Positions 26,340 to 35,576 of a DNA stretch of 64,000 bases are shown here, piece by piece (the stretch's first letter is position 1; every line of letters begins with the position of its first letter). Source of the DNA: Flavobacteriales bacterium UBA4422 (GTDB lineage Bacteria > Bacteroidota > Bacteroidia > Flavobacteriales_G > Salibacteraceae); NCBI GenBank assembly GCA_002389645.1, contig DGQE01000012.1, positions 146,064 through 210,063 of the forward strand, written 5' to 3'. The notes beneath the pieces are model-generated. The model searched no databases, had not been told where the DNA came from, and saw only the letters and a list, made by a program, of their open reading frames with translations. A program made the position numbers and the translations under genes.

Positions 26340-26472
26340 AGGATTGTCAGAGCGGAAACAGAGCACTTTTATCTGATTTAGACTAAAGTCATAAACAGTA
26401 ATTAATCTTTGAAAAAGATACTCGCATCACATTGAAAACTAAGTTTCTATATAAATCGCACTCCATCTGTAC

Positions 26473-26480
26473 TATTTTCG
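26473..26480 (+). promoter_or_regulatory. -7 element (TATTTTCG) at the start codon
   Basis: Matches TAnnTTCG with only four bases (ATGC) before ATG 26485, suggesting a leaderless transcript. Confidence 0.5.
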
Positions 26481-26484
26481 ATGC

Positions 26485-29256
26485 ATGAAGAAACCAATTC
26501 TAATCACAGGCATATGTCTATCGCTTATCGTTTGCGCCTATATTTTTTCAGCTTCATCCGAATCACCAACAACAAACACCAGTGAAGGAATGATGAACCC
26601 ACAACTCCGTGAGCAATGGGAACATCGGTTATTGGAAGACCCAACTACTGGATTAATTCCCGTTACTCGTGCACAAGAGCTAGCTTTCGCCAGCAAACTA
26701 CCAGCTCTTGAAGCACAAGCAAACAGAGGAGAATATTATGATTTTACAGCGCGAGGTCCCTTCAATTTTGGAGGAAGAACCAGAGGTGCAGGAGTAGATA
26801 TAACCAACGATAGCATTTTAATAGCTGGTTCCATTTCTGGTCACATTTATAAATCAACCGATCAGGGTGCGAGTTGGGAGAAGAAAACTGCCAATGATCA
26901 AACCTGGGGTATAACATGTTTGGTACAAGACACACGAGAAGGCAAAACAGGAACATGGTATGCTGGATCTGGAGAAGACTACAATAGCGCTAGCCAAGGC
27001 AGTTCAGCGCGCTTTATAGGCAATGGCATTTTAAAATCTACAGATAATGGTGAAACCTGGTTTTCATTAGAGAGCACACAAACTGAAAGTCCGCAGTCTA
27101 TTGAATCATGGGATAGAATATGGAGAATTGCTTTAGATCCAAGTTCAGCAAACGATGTCGTGTTAGCGGCTCTTTCTGGCAGCATCATGCGCAGTGAAGA
27201 TGGAGGAAGCTCATGGACAGAAACACTAGGCGGGAGCGGAACAGATGCCTACTATTCTGATATAGCAGTGAGCTCGGAAGGAGTGTTTTACGCTGCGCTT
27301 AGTTCTGATGGAGTAATTGCGGGTATATACAGAAGTACTGATGGAATAAATTGGACTAATATCACAACACCTAATTATCCAAATCAATACAGAAGAACTG
27401 TTATAGGGATTAACCCAAGTAACGAGTCTGAGGTTTATTTCATGGCCGAAACACCTAATAGTGGTAAACGATTCGAAAACTTCAGAGGAGACGTTGAGTG
27501 GATAAGCTTTTGGAAATACACCTATATCAATGGCGATGGAAGCAGCACTGGTGGAACTTGGGAAGACCGTTCAATCAATTTACCAAGAGGGCCATTCAAA
27601 TTCGATGACATCAACCTTCAGGGCGGATACAATATGTTAGTTACCGTGCACCCCAATGATGAAAACACAGTTATCATTGGAGGTACAAACCTATTTAGAT
27701 CAACAAGCGCTTTTGCTGATAGCACAAACACCACCTTTATAGGTGGCTATGAAGAAACCACTGATCTTCCTGATTTTCAAATCTATCCGAACCACCATCC
27801 AGATCAACACAAGGTGTTTTTCTCACCTACTAATCCTGACGTAATGTTCTCAGCCAACGATGGAGGTGTTCAGCGCACCTCAGACATTATGGCCACACCA
27901 GTGGTTTGGGAGTCGTTGAACAATGGTTACAACACCACACAATTCTATTCGGTTGCACTTGACCATGGCACTGTAGGTAGCAATGAGCTCATGGGAGGAC
28001 TGCAAGACAATGGCACATTCTTCACAAATTCAGATGATCCTTATCAATGGAAATTCCCTTGGAGTTATGATGGTGCTTTCACAGCCATTTCTGATGGAGG
28101 AACGATGCATTTGACCTCGATACAATTGGGCCGCATGTTCAAAATTCAACTCGATGCAAATGGCAACAGAACTGGATGGAAACGTTTTGACCCAATAGGT
28201 GGAGACAATTATTATTTCATTCACCCATGGGCAATGGACCCTTCAGACAATGGAATAGTCTACTTGCCACTTCGCAACAGGCTTTGGATCAATGACATTG
28301 TAGATGAGCTACCAATTGACAACGGAACAGATTCAATTAGCGCGGGCTGGAGGCAGTCTTCATTTGCATTGAATGGAAGCGGAAGTGCGGTTGGTGTTTC
28401 AACAGACAACCCGCCCCATAGAGTTTATGTTGGCACTTCAAGCGGTACATGTTTTAAAGTCGACAACGCACATACTGCAACACCTACTTTTTCGAACATA
28501 TCAAATTTTGAAGGCGCTTCAGGAAACATCAACTGTATTGCAGTTGACCCCGAAAATGGAGACCACGCAATGGCCATATTTAGTAACTACAACGTTCATA
28601 GCATTCATTTTACTGAAGATGGCGGTACAACGTGGTTCAGAGCTGGTGGAAACTTAGAATCAGAAAGTGCCCCAGATGGCTTTCCTGAAAACTTATATAA
28701 TATAGGACCAGCACCATCAATTCGATGGGCGAAGATTTTAAATGTGTCAGGAGGAAAGGTCTATTTTGTTGGAACCAGCGTTGGCCTATTTGCCACACAA
28801 AATTTGGCTTTTGGAACCGATAGAGCGAGTGACTCGACTTACTGGGTACAAGTAAGTAAAGAAGAAATTGGAAATACTGTGGTTATGATGCTTGACAGTC
28901 GCGAGGAAGATAATCTTCTTGCTGTGGCTACCCATGGTTCAGGAATGTATTCAGCTCATATTCCTAACAATTGGAATATAACTTCAATTGAGACCGCTAT
29001 AACTAAAAATAACGAGATGTTAATCTACCCAAACCCCGCAAAGGATTTTATCAAAGTTGAGACAGATGCATTCGCCAATGGTGTAATCAACATCAAAATA
29101 AGTGACATTCAAGGTAGAGAGGTATTCTCTCAGAAGACTGGTTACTTAGTCGATAAATCGATCAAAATCAACACATCCAACCTAAAATCAGGCATTTACA
29201 TGTTGGATATAAATCAGAATAAAAAAAGACTAACGAAGAAAGTCGTGATTAATTAA
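26485..29256 (+). CDS. Large secreted BNR/sortilin-like beta-propeller protein with T9SS tail
   Basis: A 923-residue secreted protein. After a signal/anchor segment (about residues 4-22) the body shows repeated BNR/Asp-box motifs such as KSTDQGASW, KSTDNGETW, RSEDGGSSW, RSTDGINWT and TEDGGTTWF, as in VPS10/sortilin-type beta-propellers. It ends with a T9SS sorting domain (IYPNPAKDFIKVE ... SGIYMLDI). Such proteins are commonly surface-exposed, sometimes glycan-binding or glycoside-hydrolase-like, but no catalytic residues could be assigned. Its stop codon is four bases from that of the convergent gene. Confidence 0.88.
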   Translation: MKKPILITGICLSLIVCAYIFSASSESPTTNTSEGMMNPQLREQWEHRLLEDPTTGLIPVTRAQELAFASKLPALEAQANRGEYYDFTARGPFNFGGRTRGAGVDITNDSILIAGSISGHIYKSTDQGASWEKKTANDQTWGITCLVQDTREGKTGTWYAGSGEDYNSASQGSSARFIGNGILKSTDNGETWFSLESTQTESPQSIESWDRIWRIALDPSSANDVVLAALSGSIMRSEDGGSSWTETLGGSGTDAYYSDIAVSSEGVFYAALSSDGVIAGIYRSTDGINWTNITTPNYPNQYRRTVIGINPSNESEVYFMAETPNSGKRFENFRGDVEWISFWKYTYINGDGSSTGGTWEDRSINLPRGPFKFDDINLQGGYNMLVTVHPNDENTVIIGGTNLFRSTSAFADSTNTTFIGGYEETTDLPDFQIYPNHHPDQHKVFFSPTNPDVMFSANDGGVQRTSDIMATPVVWESLNNGYNTTQFYSVALDHGTVGSNELMGGLQDNGTFFTNSDDPYQWKFPWSYDGAFTAISDGGTMHLTSIQLGRMFKIQLDANGNRTGWKRFDPIGGDNYYFIHPWAMDPSDNGIVYLPLRNRLWINDIVDELPIDNGTDSISAGWRQSSFALNGSGSAVGVSTDNPPHRVYVGTSSGTCFKVDNAHTATPTFSNISNFEGASGNINCIAVDPENGDHAMAIFSNYNVHSIHFTEDGGTTWFRAGGNLESESAPDGFPENLYNIGPAPSIRWAKILNVSGGKVYFVGTSVGLFATQNLAFGTDRASDSTYWVQVSKEEIGNTVVMMLDSREEDNLLAVATHGSGMYSAHIPNNWNITSIETAITKNNEMLIYPNPAKDFIKVETDAFANGVINIKISDIQGREVFSQKTGYLVDKSIKINTSNLKSGIYMLDINQNKKRLTKKVVIN

Positions 29257-29260
29257 CTTC

Positions 29261-29755
29261 CTATTTGACCGCTTTTGGAGCAGAAACAGGTGTCAATGGC
29301 TGGGCTGAGGCGTCCCTTTTCCTTTTCTGCTTTGGTCGGATCGTATCGCCTGCAGGCTGACGCTTGAGTCTTTTTTGTCCTTGATTTTGACGCATCTGCT
29401 GCCTATTAAACCCTTCTGCGTCATCAAGCTCATTGATGAACTCTTCAATATGAGTAGTTTTCTGCAAAATATATTGATAATGATAGTGAAGACTTCCTTT
29501 TGACTTATGGGTAGTCACAGAGGTTGCATGCACAACATAGCCATCGGTTCGGTAATTCTCTATAGTCCTGATCAGCTCAACTTTAGCCTTACTAAGGTCG
29601 TCAAAGTCCTCGTTTTCAATCGGCAACTCAGCTTCGATTAAGTGAATCGTTGCTGTATTCTCTTTTGTTCGTTCGGTATAATCGATGAACATTGTTTGCG
29701 AAAAAAGTTTCGTACAGAAAAGTAGTGCTGCGATTAAAATGATCTTCGTCTTCAT
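29261..29755 (-). CDS. Secreted hypothetical protein
   Basis: A 164-residue protein from ATG 29755; a longer frame to 29776 adds seven residues. The signal peptide ends at LFSQ. The mature part is charged and has a basic, proline-containing tail rich in Lys, Arg and Gln (KRLKRQPAGDTIRPKQKRKRD). I recognise no family. It is located convergent to the BNR protein gene and downstream of the membrane glycosyltransferase gene on the same strand, 67 bases away. Confidence 0.7.
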   Translation of the reverse strand: MKTKIILIAALLFCTKLFSQTMFIDYTERTKENTATIHLIEAELPIENEDFDDLSKAKVELIRTIENYRTDGYVVHATSVTTHKSKGSLHYHYQYILQKTTHIEEFINELDDAEGFNRQQMRQNQGQKRLKRQPAGDTIRPKQKRKRDASAQPLTPVSAPKAVK

Positions 29756-29822
29756 GGCTTCCAAATTATTAGACAAAGAAAGGAAGGATTTTTAGCATTT
29801 GTGCTGATTGGTGTCAGTGATT

Positions 29823-31691
29823 TCACTTTTTTATTCTTCGAAAGAGTCCATACCGCAGTTTATTGGATGGAACTTGTTCAAATTCGACTGCTTCAAAACC
29901 AATAGAATCTAAACCTTTATTCCACACATACGCAGTAATGGTACCGCCTTTGTCAAAATCAGGTAAATCCCTTAAATCAAAGGCCATACCCGAAGTATAA
30001 ACAGAATCAACAGTCGTAAACGGACTTAAAGCCGAGGATTTCCAGAGTGATTCATCTGTAGACGATTTCCATTCTACTACTAGCATGCCTGAGTTATACC
30101 TCTCACCTATCCAATGAGACTGAATGACTATGTTAGAATTGTTTAGCGAATCGATGGGAGTATAAACCGAAGGCTCTCCATATTCTTTTCCATCAAGGTT
30201 CACCCTCTGCTTCTCTTTTGCTAAGTCATCATTCAGTGGCTTGAACAATAAGTAGGCCGTGGCCGATTGGTATGGATACACTCTGTCCACCCGTGGAAAT
30301 CGGTTTAAAACTTGCGCCAAAACTTCTTTGGGCGTGCCAGCATGCGTGACCAAGAACACTGCATTTGAAGACAAATTGTTCACATACTGCGCCAGACCAT
30401 TGTTTTCGATTAGAGGTTCAATAAGCTGAACTTCCTGCATAGACTCTAACTCTTTTTCATCGATAAACCGAACAGCATCTGGCCTCAAATCAAATAATGG
30501 AGAGACCTTAATTTCACGACTAAACTCATTCAAAACATGAATAGGGTCTTGAAATTCGGTTTTAATATTCAAATGGAAATGCGATCGTTCTGTCAAACTG
30601 AAGATTCCAAAAATCAAAACAAACAGCGTAACAATTTTGCTCATAGCTGCATCAAATTGAGAGAAAAAAGATCCAGATATTAATACCAAAGAGGGAAATG
30701 TAAACAGCATAGTGCCGAAATGCATTAATGCGCTAACTTGAATAGAATAGTAATACGCAATCAGGTATGGAATTATCCAGCTTCCAAATAATAGACCTTG
30801 CATCAATAGAGCGCTTCTGTTAAACCTTCCCCTGAAAAAGTAAATGACAAAAGCAATCACTATGGGAATTACAAGAAACCACGAATAATGAAACGAGTAT
30901 CCTAATAGATTCATCCAATAATTGGGTTTTGGCTCCTGAAGCCAATCGCCAATTCCACCTAAAGACAAGTGATGAAGCGTAATATTCAAATGCGGCAACC
31001 AAAGAATGAAAGCGAATATTGATGACAGTAAAAACCAGCGTTTTTGCTTGTTTTTCAACTTAAATACAAACCACAATGCAGATAACACGATAATCTGAAG
31101 CAAAGCAAAATAATGGGTATAAGCAGATAGCGCAGCAAAAACAGCAAATCCTAACAAGCTAACTTTCCTGTCGTTTTGAGAATATTCAATCAAATAATAA
31201 AATGCCCAAAGCATAAACATAAGACCAAATGCATAAGGGCGGGCCCATTGTGAGTAAACCACTGAATATTGGAGAACGGCCATTAATGCAGCAGATACAT
31301 AGGCACTCTTTGCGCTAAAAAGGGTTCTGGCAAGAATGAAAATTAGGTAAACAGATACCACTCCCGAAAGAATAAATGGGAGCTTTACTAAAGGAGGACT
31401 ATAGCCAATCAAGGCAGTCCAAGTCCACAAAAAAACCTGAGTAAAAGCAGGATGTCCATCTATCCAAACACCATGACTAATCAGATCAGAAAAAGTAAGG
31501 AAGCGTGTCCGCATTAATGCGCTTAGCTCGTCATGATGATACTGCATTACAGGCCACATCCAAAACCTGATAAGAGATGCTGCAATCAGAACGACTATTA
31601 GAACAGTATTTGGCGATCGATTGATTAAAGTTGAGTTGTTCTTATTCCACTCTTGTTTGAATTCAGACTGACTCTTGTTTTTTTTCGACAC
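29823..31691 (-). CDS. PMT/ArnT-like membrane glycosyltransferase (GT-C)
   Basis: A 622-residue protein from GTG 31691 (an upstream in-frame TTG at 31742 is possible; no ATG is available near the N-terminus). About 9-10 membrane helices in the first 370 residues and a soluble C-terminal domain. The first extracytoplasmic loop carries YHHDE, matching the acidic motif at the start of GT-C mannosyl- and aminoarabinose transferases (PMT_2 family). Such enzymes use lipid-linked sugars to modify proteins or lipids in the periplasm. No operon partner is evident; the substrate is unknown. Confidence 0.8.
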   Translation of the reverse strand: MSKKNKSQSEFKQEWNKNNSTLINRSPNTVLIVVLIAASLIRFWMWPVMQYHHDELSALMRTRFLTFSDLISHGVWIDGHPAFTQVFLWTWTALIGYSPPLVKLPFILSGVVSVYLIFILARTLFSAKSAYVSAALMAVLQYSVVYSQWARPYAFGLMFMLWAFYYLIEYSQNDRKVSLLGFAVFAALSAYTHYFALLQIIVLSALWFVFKLKNKQKRWFLLSSIFAFILWLPHLNITLHHLSLGGIGDWLQEPKPNYWMNLLGYSFHYSWFLVIPIVIAFVIYFFRGRFNRSALLMQGLLFGSWIIPYLIAYYYSIQVSALMHFGTMLFTFPSLVLISGSFFSQFDAAMSKIVTLFVLIFGIFSLTERSHFHLNIKTEFQDPIHVLNEFSREIKVSPLFDLRPDAVRFIDEKELESMQEVQLIEPLIENNGLAQYVNNLSSNAVFLVTHAGTPKEVLAQVLNRFPRVDRVYPYQSATAYLLFKPLNDDLAKEKQRVNLDGKEYGEPSVYTPIDSLNNSNIVIQSHWIGERYNSGMLVVEWKSSTDESLWKSSALSPFTTVDSVYTSGMAFDLRDLPDFDKGGTITAYVWNKGLDSIGFEAVEFEQVPSNKLRYGLFRRIKK

Positions 31692-31807
31692 AAAACAAAG
31701 GTAAGGATATGAGTAAAGAGACAGATAAATGAAATGTGACAAAAGTCACGGAGATACTATCAATACTGAGACTGATTGATATCATGTTTTAAAAATCCGC
31801 CTACATA

Positions 31808-31815
31808 TACTTTCG
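31808..31815 (+). promoter_or_regulatory. -7 element (TACTTTCG) upstream of sqr
   Basis: Matches TAnnTTCG, 30 bases before ATG 31846. A TTT (31787-31789) lies about 18 bases upstream as a weak -33 candidate. Would drive the sqr-tusE-dsrE operon. Confidence 0.5.
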
Positions 31816-31845
31816 AATTGTGATTAAAAGCTAAACAAAAGAATC

Positions 31846-33081
31846 ATGACTAAGAACATTGTAATATTAGGTGCTGGAACTGCAGGTACAATGATGAGTA
31901 ATCATCTCAGAAGAGCACTAGATAAAGATTGGAAGATCACCATAATCGATCAACGTACTGAGCACCATTATCAACCAGGGTATTTATTCGTGCCGTTTGG
32001 AGTGTATGGACCGGAGGATATTGTTAAACCGATAGAAAAATTCATTCCAGATGGAGTCAATTTAAAGCTCGGAGCTATTGACAAAATCTATCCTGAAAAA
32101 GATAAAGTGGTAATGGTTTCTGGCGAGGAGTTTGACTATGATATTCTCATTGTTGCCACAGGAACTGACATTGCGCCAGAAGAGACCGAAGGCATGATGG
32201 GACCTCATTGGCAGAAAGATGTTTTTGACTTCTACACCCTAGAAGGGTCTTCTGCTCTTGCAAAAAAGTTCAGAGATTGGGAAGGAGGGAAATTGGTGAT
32301 CAATATAGTTGAAATGCCAATCAAATGCCCTGTAGCTCCTCTCGAGTTCGCATTTTTAGCGAATGCCTTTTTCGAGCAAAAAGGAATGAGAGATAAAGTA
32401 GATATTGTGTTTGCTACTCCAATGAGCGGTGCTTTCACAAAACCCAAAGCCACTGAAAAATTAGATTATCTGTTGAATGAGAAAAACATTGAGATTGTTC
32501 CTGATTTCAATGTAATGGCTGTAGATGGAGAAGCAAAAACCATCATGGATTACGGAGGAAAAGAAGTTTCTTATGATGTTTTGGTTACGGTACCTACCAA
32601 TAAAGGAAGCGATTTAATGGAACGATCTAGAATAGGTGATGAATTGAACTACATACCTACAGACAGAGCAACCCTTCAAACCAAAGTGAAAGAGAATATT
32701 TTCGCTATAGGTGACGCAACCAACATACCAGCATCAAAAGCAGGTTCAGTTGCTCACTTTGAAGGTGAGGTACTTTTAGAGAATGTCCTAAATTACATTC
32801 AAGGCAAAGACCTTAAAGAAGGCTTTGACGGACACGCAAACTGCTTCATTGAAACCGGACACGGTAAAGCATTATTGATCGACTTCAATTATACCCATGA
32901 ACCAGTGTCAGGAACATTTCCTTTCCCTGGTGTAGGACCGCTCAATCTTTTAAAAGAAAGCAGAATGAATCACATGGGTAAAATGGCCTTCAAATGGATA
33001 TATTGGAATATGCTTATTACAGGAAGACACCTTCCTTTTGTAACGACAAAAATGCAAGAAGCAGGCAAAAACTTTGATTAA
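31846..33081 (+). CDS. sqr: Sulfide:quinone oxidoreductase
   Basis: Flavoprotein of 411 residues that oxidises sulfide at the membrane and passes electrons to quinone, producing sulfane/persulfide. N-terminal GAGTAG is the FAD-binding motif and the second FAD region is FAIGDATNIP. The redox cysteines are in place: C161 in MPIKCPVAP and C333 in GHANCFIETGHGKA. No signal peptide or membrane segment, only the usual C-terminal amphipathic region. It is the first gene of a three-gene operon with TusE- and DsrE-like genes, 25 and 19 bases apart. The Sqr subtype was not determined. Confidence 0.9.
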   Translation: MTKNIVILGAGTAGTMMSNHLRRALDKDWKITIIDQRTEHHYQPGYLFVPFGVYGPEDIVKPIEKFIPDGVNLKLGAIDKIYPEKDKVVMVSGEEFDYDILIVATGTDIAPEETEGMMGPHWQKDVFDFYTLEGSSALAKKFRDWEGGKLVINIVEMPIKCPVAPLEFAFLANAFFEQKGMRDKVDIVFATPMSGAFTKPKATEKLDYLLNEKNIEIVPDFNVMAVDGEAKTIMDYGGKEVSYDVLVTVPTNKGSDLMERSRIGDELNYIPTDRATLQTKVKENIFAIGDATNIPASKAGSVAHFEGEVLLENVLNYIQGKDLKEGFDGHANCFIETGHGKALLIDFNYTHEPVSGTFPFPGVGPLNLLKESRMNHMGKMAFKWIYWNMLITGRHLPFVTTKMQEAGKNFD

Positions 33082-33106
33082 AACACACCAAACAAAAACA
33101 GAAATC

Positions 33107-33415
33107 ATGGAAAAGACAATTGGAAATAAAACAGTTAACGTCAGTGAAGATGGATATCTTATTGACTTAAACGAATGGGATAAAGATGTAGCGACCGCAA
33201 TCGCTCAAGAAGAAGGAATTACACTTGCTGATGATCACTGGAAAGTAATAGAATACCTTCAGAATCAGCATAAAAATGATGTACCTCTTACAATTCGAAG
33301 TGTTGGAAAAAGTGGAGTTGTAGATATCAAAGGATTTTACGCTCTGTTTCCTGAAGGACCGCTTAAAAAAGCCAGTAGAATTTCTGGAATTCCAAAACCT
33401 GTAAGTTGTATTTAA
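33107..33415 (+). CDS. TusE/DsrC-like sulfur relay protein
   Basis: A 102-residue carrier of the TusE/DsrC family from ATG 33107 (the frame opens at 33074, but that includes part of the Sqr stop region). It has the family layout: EDGYLIDLNEWDKDVA, a central DDHWKVIEYL helix, and a C-terminal flexible arm ending PKPVSCI. Cys101 is penultimate, the sulfur-carrying position. The second DsrC cysteine, ten residues earlier, is Arg91, so this is TusE-like and not a full DsrC disulfide carrier. It probably receives sulfane sulfur from the neighbouring DsrE-like protein or Sqr. Confidence 0.9.
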   Translation: MEKTIGNKTVNVSEDGYLIDLNEWDKDVATAIAQEEGITLADDHWKVIEYLQNQHKNDVPLTIRSVGKSGVVDIKGFYALFPEGPLKKASRISGIPKPVSCI

Positions 33416-33434
33416 TCACTAAAAATTAGAACTC

Positions 33435-33947
33435 ATGGAAGTATTACAACCGGTAGCCAACCCAAAAGCCAAATCAGACGGCAAGGTCAAAAAAGTTATG
33501 ATCATTGTGTCTAAAGCAACATTACATAACGTTTACGCTAGTTTCATTTTAGCCAATGGGGCTCGAATGGAAGGAATCGAAGCAGAGTTATTTTTCACCT
33601 TCTTCGGCCTTGAGGCTATTAATAAAAAGAAGCTAAATGATTTGCATGTTGCCACAGTGGGTAACCCAGCGATGCACATTCCTACACTTCTAGGCGGATT
33701 GCCAGGAATGGAAGCGATGGCAACGTCAATGATGAAAAAGGAAATGGAGAAATTAGATATTCCTCCTATCGATGAATTTCTTGAAATTCTAGTCGCTTCA
33801 GGTGTTAAAATCTGGGCGTGTAAACTAGCTATGGATATGTTCCACTTAGAAAAAGAAGATCTAATCGATGATCTTGAAGGAGTATTAACAGTAGGCGACT
33901 TTTATAACAGAGCCCATGGTGAAGGTTCTCACCTAATGTTCATCTAA
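33435..33947 (+). CDS. DsrE-like sulfur carrier (DsrE/DsrF/DrsH family)
   Basis: A 170-residue protein with the DsrE2-type pattern: VMIIVSKATLHNVYASFILANGA at the start, an AELFFTFFGLEAINKKK strand-helix, and the catalytic region GVKIWACKLAMDMF with Cys129, which carries persulfide in this family. It lies 19 bases after the tusE-like stop codon and is followed by a strong terminator, so it ends the sqr operon. No TusA or rhodanese gene is present in the window. A persulfide relay from Sqr is inferred. Confidence 0.9.
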   Translation: MEVLQPVANPKAKSDGKVKKVMIIVSKATLHNVYASFILANGARMEGIEAELFFTFFGLEAINKKKLNDLHVATVGNPAMHIPTLLGGLPGMEAMATSMMKKEMEKLDIPPIDEFLEILVASGVKIWACKLAMDMFHLEKEDLIDDLEGVLTVGDFYNRAHGEGSHLMFI

Positions 33948-33971
33948 TACACTATCAACCAAAAGTAAACG

Positions 33972-34000
33972 CCCGATTCAGCAATGAATCGGGTTTTTTT
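33972..34000 (+). terminator. Strong intrinsic terminator of the sqr operon
   Basis: Nine-base perfect stem CCCGATTCA/TGAATCGGG with a GCAA loop, then seven T residues. It closes the operon and overlaps the last two bases of the convergent glycosyltransferase gene. Confidence 0.92.
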
Positions 34001-34958
34001 ATTGTAATCTTGGGTGTTCGAGGTAGTGATTTCGATCAGATGACGATCTAGATAATAGTTCGCCTACGAATCCTGCCAAGAATAGCTGAACGCCCATTAT
34101 CATAACCACTAAAGCAAGGTAAAACCAAGGTCTATCCGTGATCAATGGTGCTTTAATTTTCGCATTGAGGTAAAAGAGTTTTTCTAATCCCAAATAAGCC
34201 GTTAGCGCTAAGCCTATCAAAAACATAAGTGTTCCAGCAAGACCAAATAAGTGCATCGGTTTTTTACCAAATCGACTCACAAACATGATCGACAAAAGAT
34301 CCAATGGACCGTTGATAAAGCGAATCAAACCAAACTTGGTAGTTCCGTATTTCCTCTCTTGATGTTGTACAACCTTTTCTCCAATATTGCTATAACCAGC
34401 CCATTTAGCAATAACAGGAATGTAGCGATGCATCTCACCATATACTTCGATGGAATGGACAACTTCACCTTTATATGCTTTTAAGCCGCAATTGAAATCG
34501 TGTAAATAGATTCCACTCATTTTTCTCGTGGCCCAATTATATAGCTTGGTCGGAATTGTTTTCGAGATGGGATCATAACGTTTTTTCTTCCACCCTGAAA
34601 CCAAATCATATCCATCAGACATAATCATCCGATGAAGTTCTGGGATCTCGTCAGGACTATCTTGCAAATCAGCATCCATAGTAACCACAACCTCGCCATT
34701 CGAAGCTCCGAAACCTACATTTAGTGCTGCCGATTTTCCATAATTTCTCTTGAACCGAATGCCTTTGACGTTTGAGTCTTTGGCGTTAATCGACTCGATA
34801 ATAGTCCAAGAACTATCCTTGCTACCATCATCGATAAACCACACTTCATATGTAAAATTATTCTCATTCATCACTCGAACAATCCATTCGTGCAACTCTG
34901 GCAGAGACTCTTCCTCATTGAGAAGCGGAATAACTATAGAAATGTCTTTTTTACTCAT
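33999..34958 (-). CDS. GT2 family dolichol-phosphate-mannose-synthase-like glycosyltransferase
   Basis: A 319-residue enzyme starting at ATG 34958 (TTG 34970 is also open). The GT-A domain has VIPLLNEEES, DDGSKDSSW and the DADLQD metal motif. It is followed by a lipid-anchor region of two C-terminal membrane helices (LFGLAGTLMFLIGLALT and FYLALVVMIMGVQLFLAGFVGELL). This layout resembles GtrB/ArnC-type transferases that load a sugar onto undecaprenyl phosphate. It overlaps the DUF4199 gene stop by 8 bases, indicating coupled expression. Confidence 0.9.
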   Translation of the reverse strand: MSKKDISIVIPLLNEEESLPELHEWIVRVMNENNFTYEVWFIDDGSKDSSWTIIESINAKDSNVKGIRFKRNYGKSAALNVGFGASNGEVVVTMDADLQDSPDEIPELHRMIMSDGYDLVSGWKKKRYDPISKTIPTKLYNWATRKMSGIYLHDFNCGLKAYKGEVVHSIEVYGEMHRYIPVIAKWAGYSNIGEKVVQHQERKYGTTKFGLIRFINGPLDLLSIMFVSRFGKKPMHLFGLAGTLMFLIGLALTAYLGLEKLFYLNAKIKAPLITDRPWFYLALVVMIMGVQLFLAGFVGELLSRSSSDRNHYLEHPRLQ

Positions 34959-35487
34959 CAGATGCGTCAAAGATCGGTGGTTTTTGTTTCAAAATTGTAG
35001 CGACTACCAAAGCTATAATAAAGCCTCCAATGGTTTTAGACTGAAAGTCGCCCATTGCAAGACTAGCTAGGTCAAATTTTTGAAACTCTTCAATCATCTC
35101 TTTATAGGTTGCTTCGCCCATAAATGAAATTATCTGATCTTTAGCTTCTCCAAGCGACTGCAGGTTATCATTTATAAAAAAATCAACAAAGCTTCCATCG
35201 ACTGTCAAACCATACAAATAGATCATCATTGCACTCAAAGAAGCGTAGATAAAAGTGAACATCACTCCTGCGATAAAACCCCTTCCATATGTGAGAAAGC
35301 CTTCGCCTTCAACCTCTTTGTATTTTTTCACAGCGGTGTACATCAACAAAGCAGGAACGGCAAGTCCAAAAAATTTGATTGCACCAAATGGGTTCAAAGA
35401 GAGGACATAATATGAAGTTAAGAAAAGTGCAAAAGCAATTAATCCGGCTAAGCTTGCTCCATTGAGTATAGTGGTATAGTGATTCAT
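34951..35487 (-). CDS. DUF4199 membrane protein
   Basis: A 178-residue inner-membrane protein with about four hydrophobic helices (SLAGLIAFALFLTSYYVLSL, AVPALLMYTAVKK, GRGFIAGVMFTFIYASLSAMMIYLY and a C-terminal GFIIALVVATIL). DUF4199 proteins occur widely in Bacteroidota, usually just upstream of a DPM1-like glycosyltransferase gene, as here. The overlap with the glycosyltransferase gene makes a functional pair likely. No activity is known. Confidence 0.9.
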   Translation of the reverse strand: MNHYTTILNGASLAGLIAFALFLTSYYVLSLNPFGAIKFFGLAVPALLMYTAVKKYKEVEGEGFLTYGRGFIAGVMFTFIYASLSAMMIYLYGLTVDGSFVDFFINDNLQSLGEAKDQIISFMGEATYKEMIEEFQKFDLASLAMGDFQSKTIGGFIIALVVATILKQKPPIFDASDE

Positions 35488-35539
35488 TCAATTAAAATTG
35501 GAAGGAACAAATGTAATATTCAATGATTCAAAAGAAGTA

Positions 35540-35569
35540 TTGCTATCATGACAATGAATTATACTTTTG
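35540..35569 (+). promoter_or_regulatory. Complete Bacteroidota promoter for SRP RNA
   Basis: -33 TTG at 35540-35542, 19-base spacer, and -7 TACTTTTG at 35562-35569 (exact TAnnTTTG). The RNA helix begins eight bases later. This is the best consensus promoter in the window. Confidence 0.8.
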
Positions 35570-35576
35570 CACCCTT

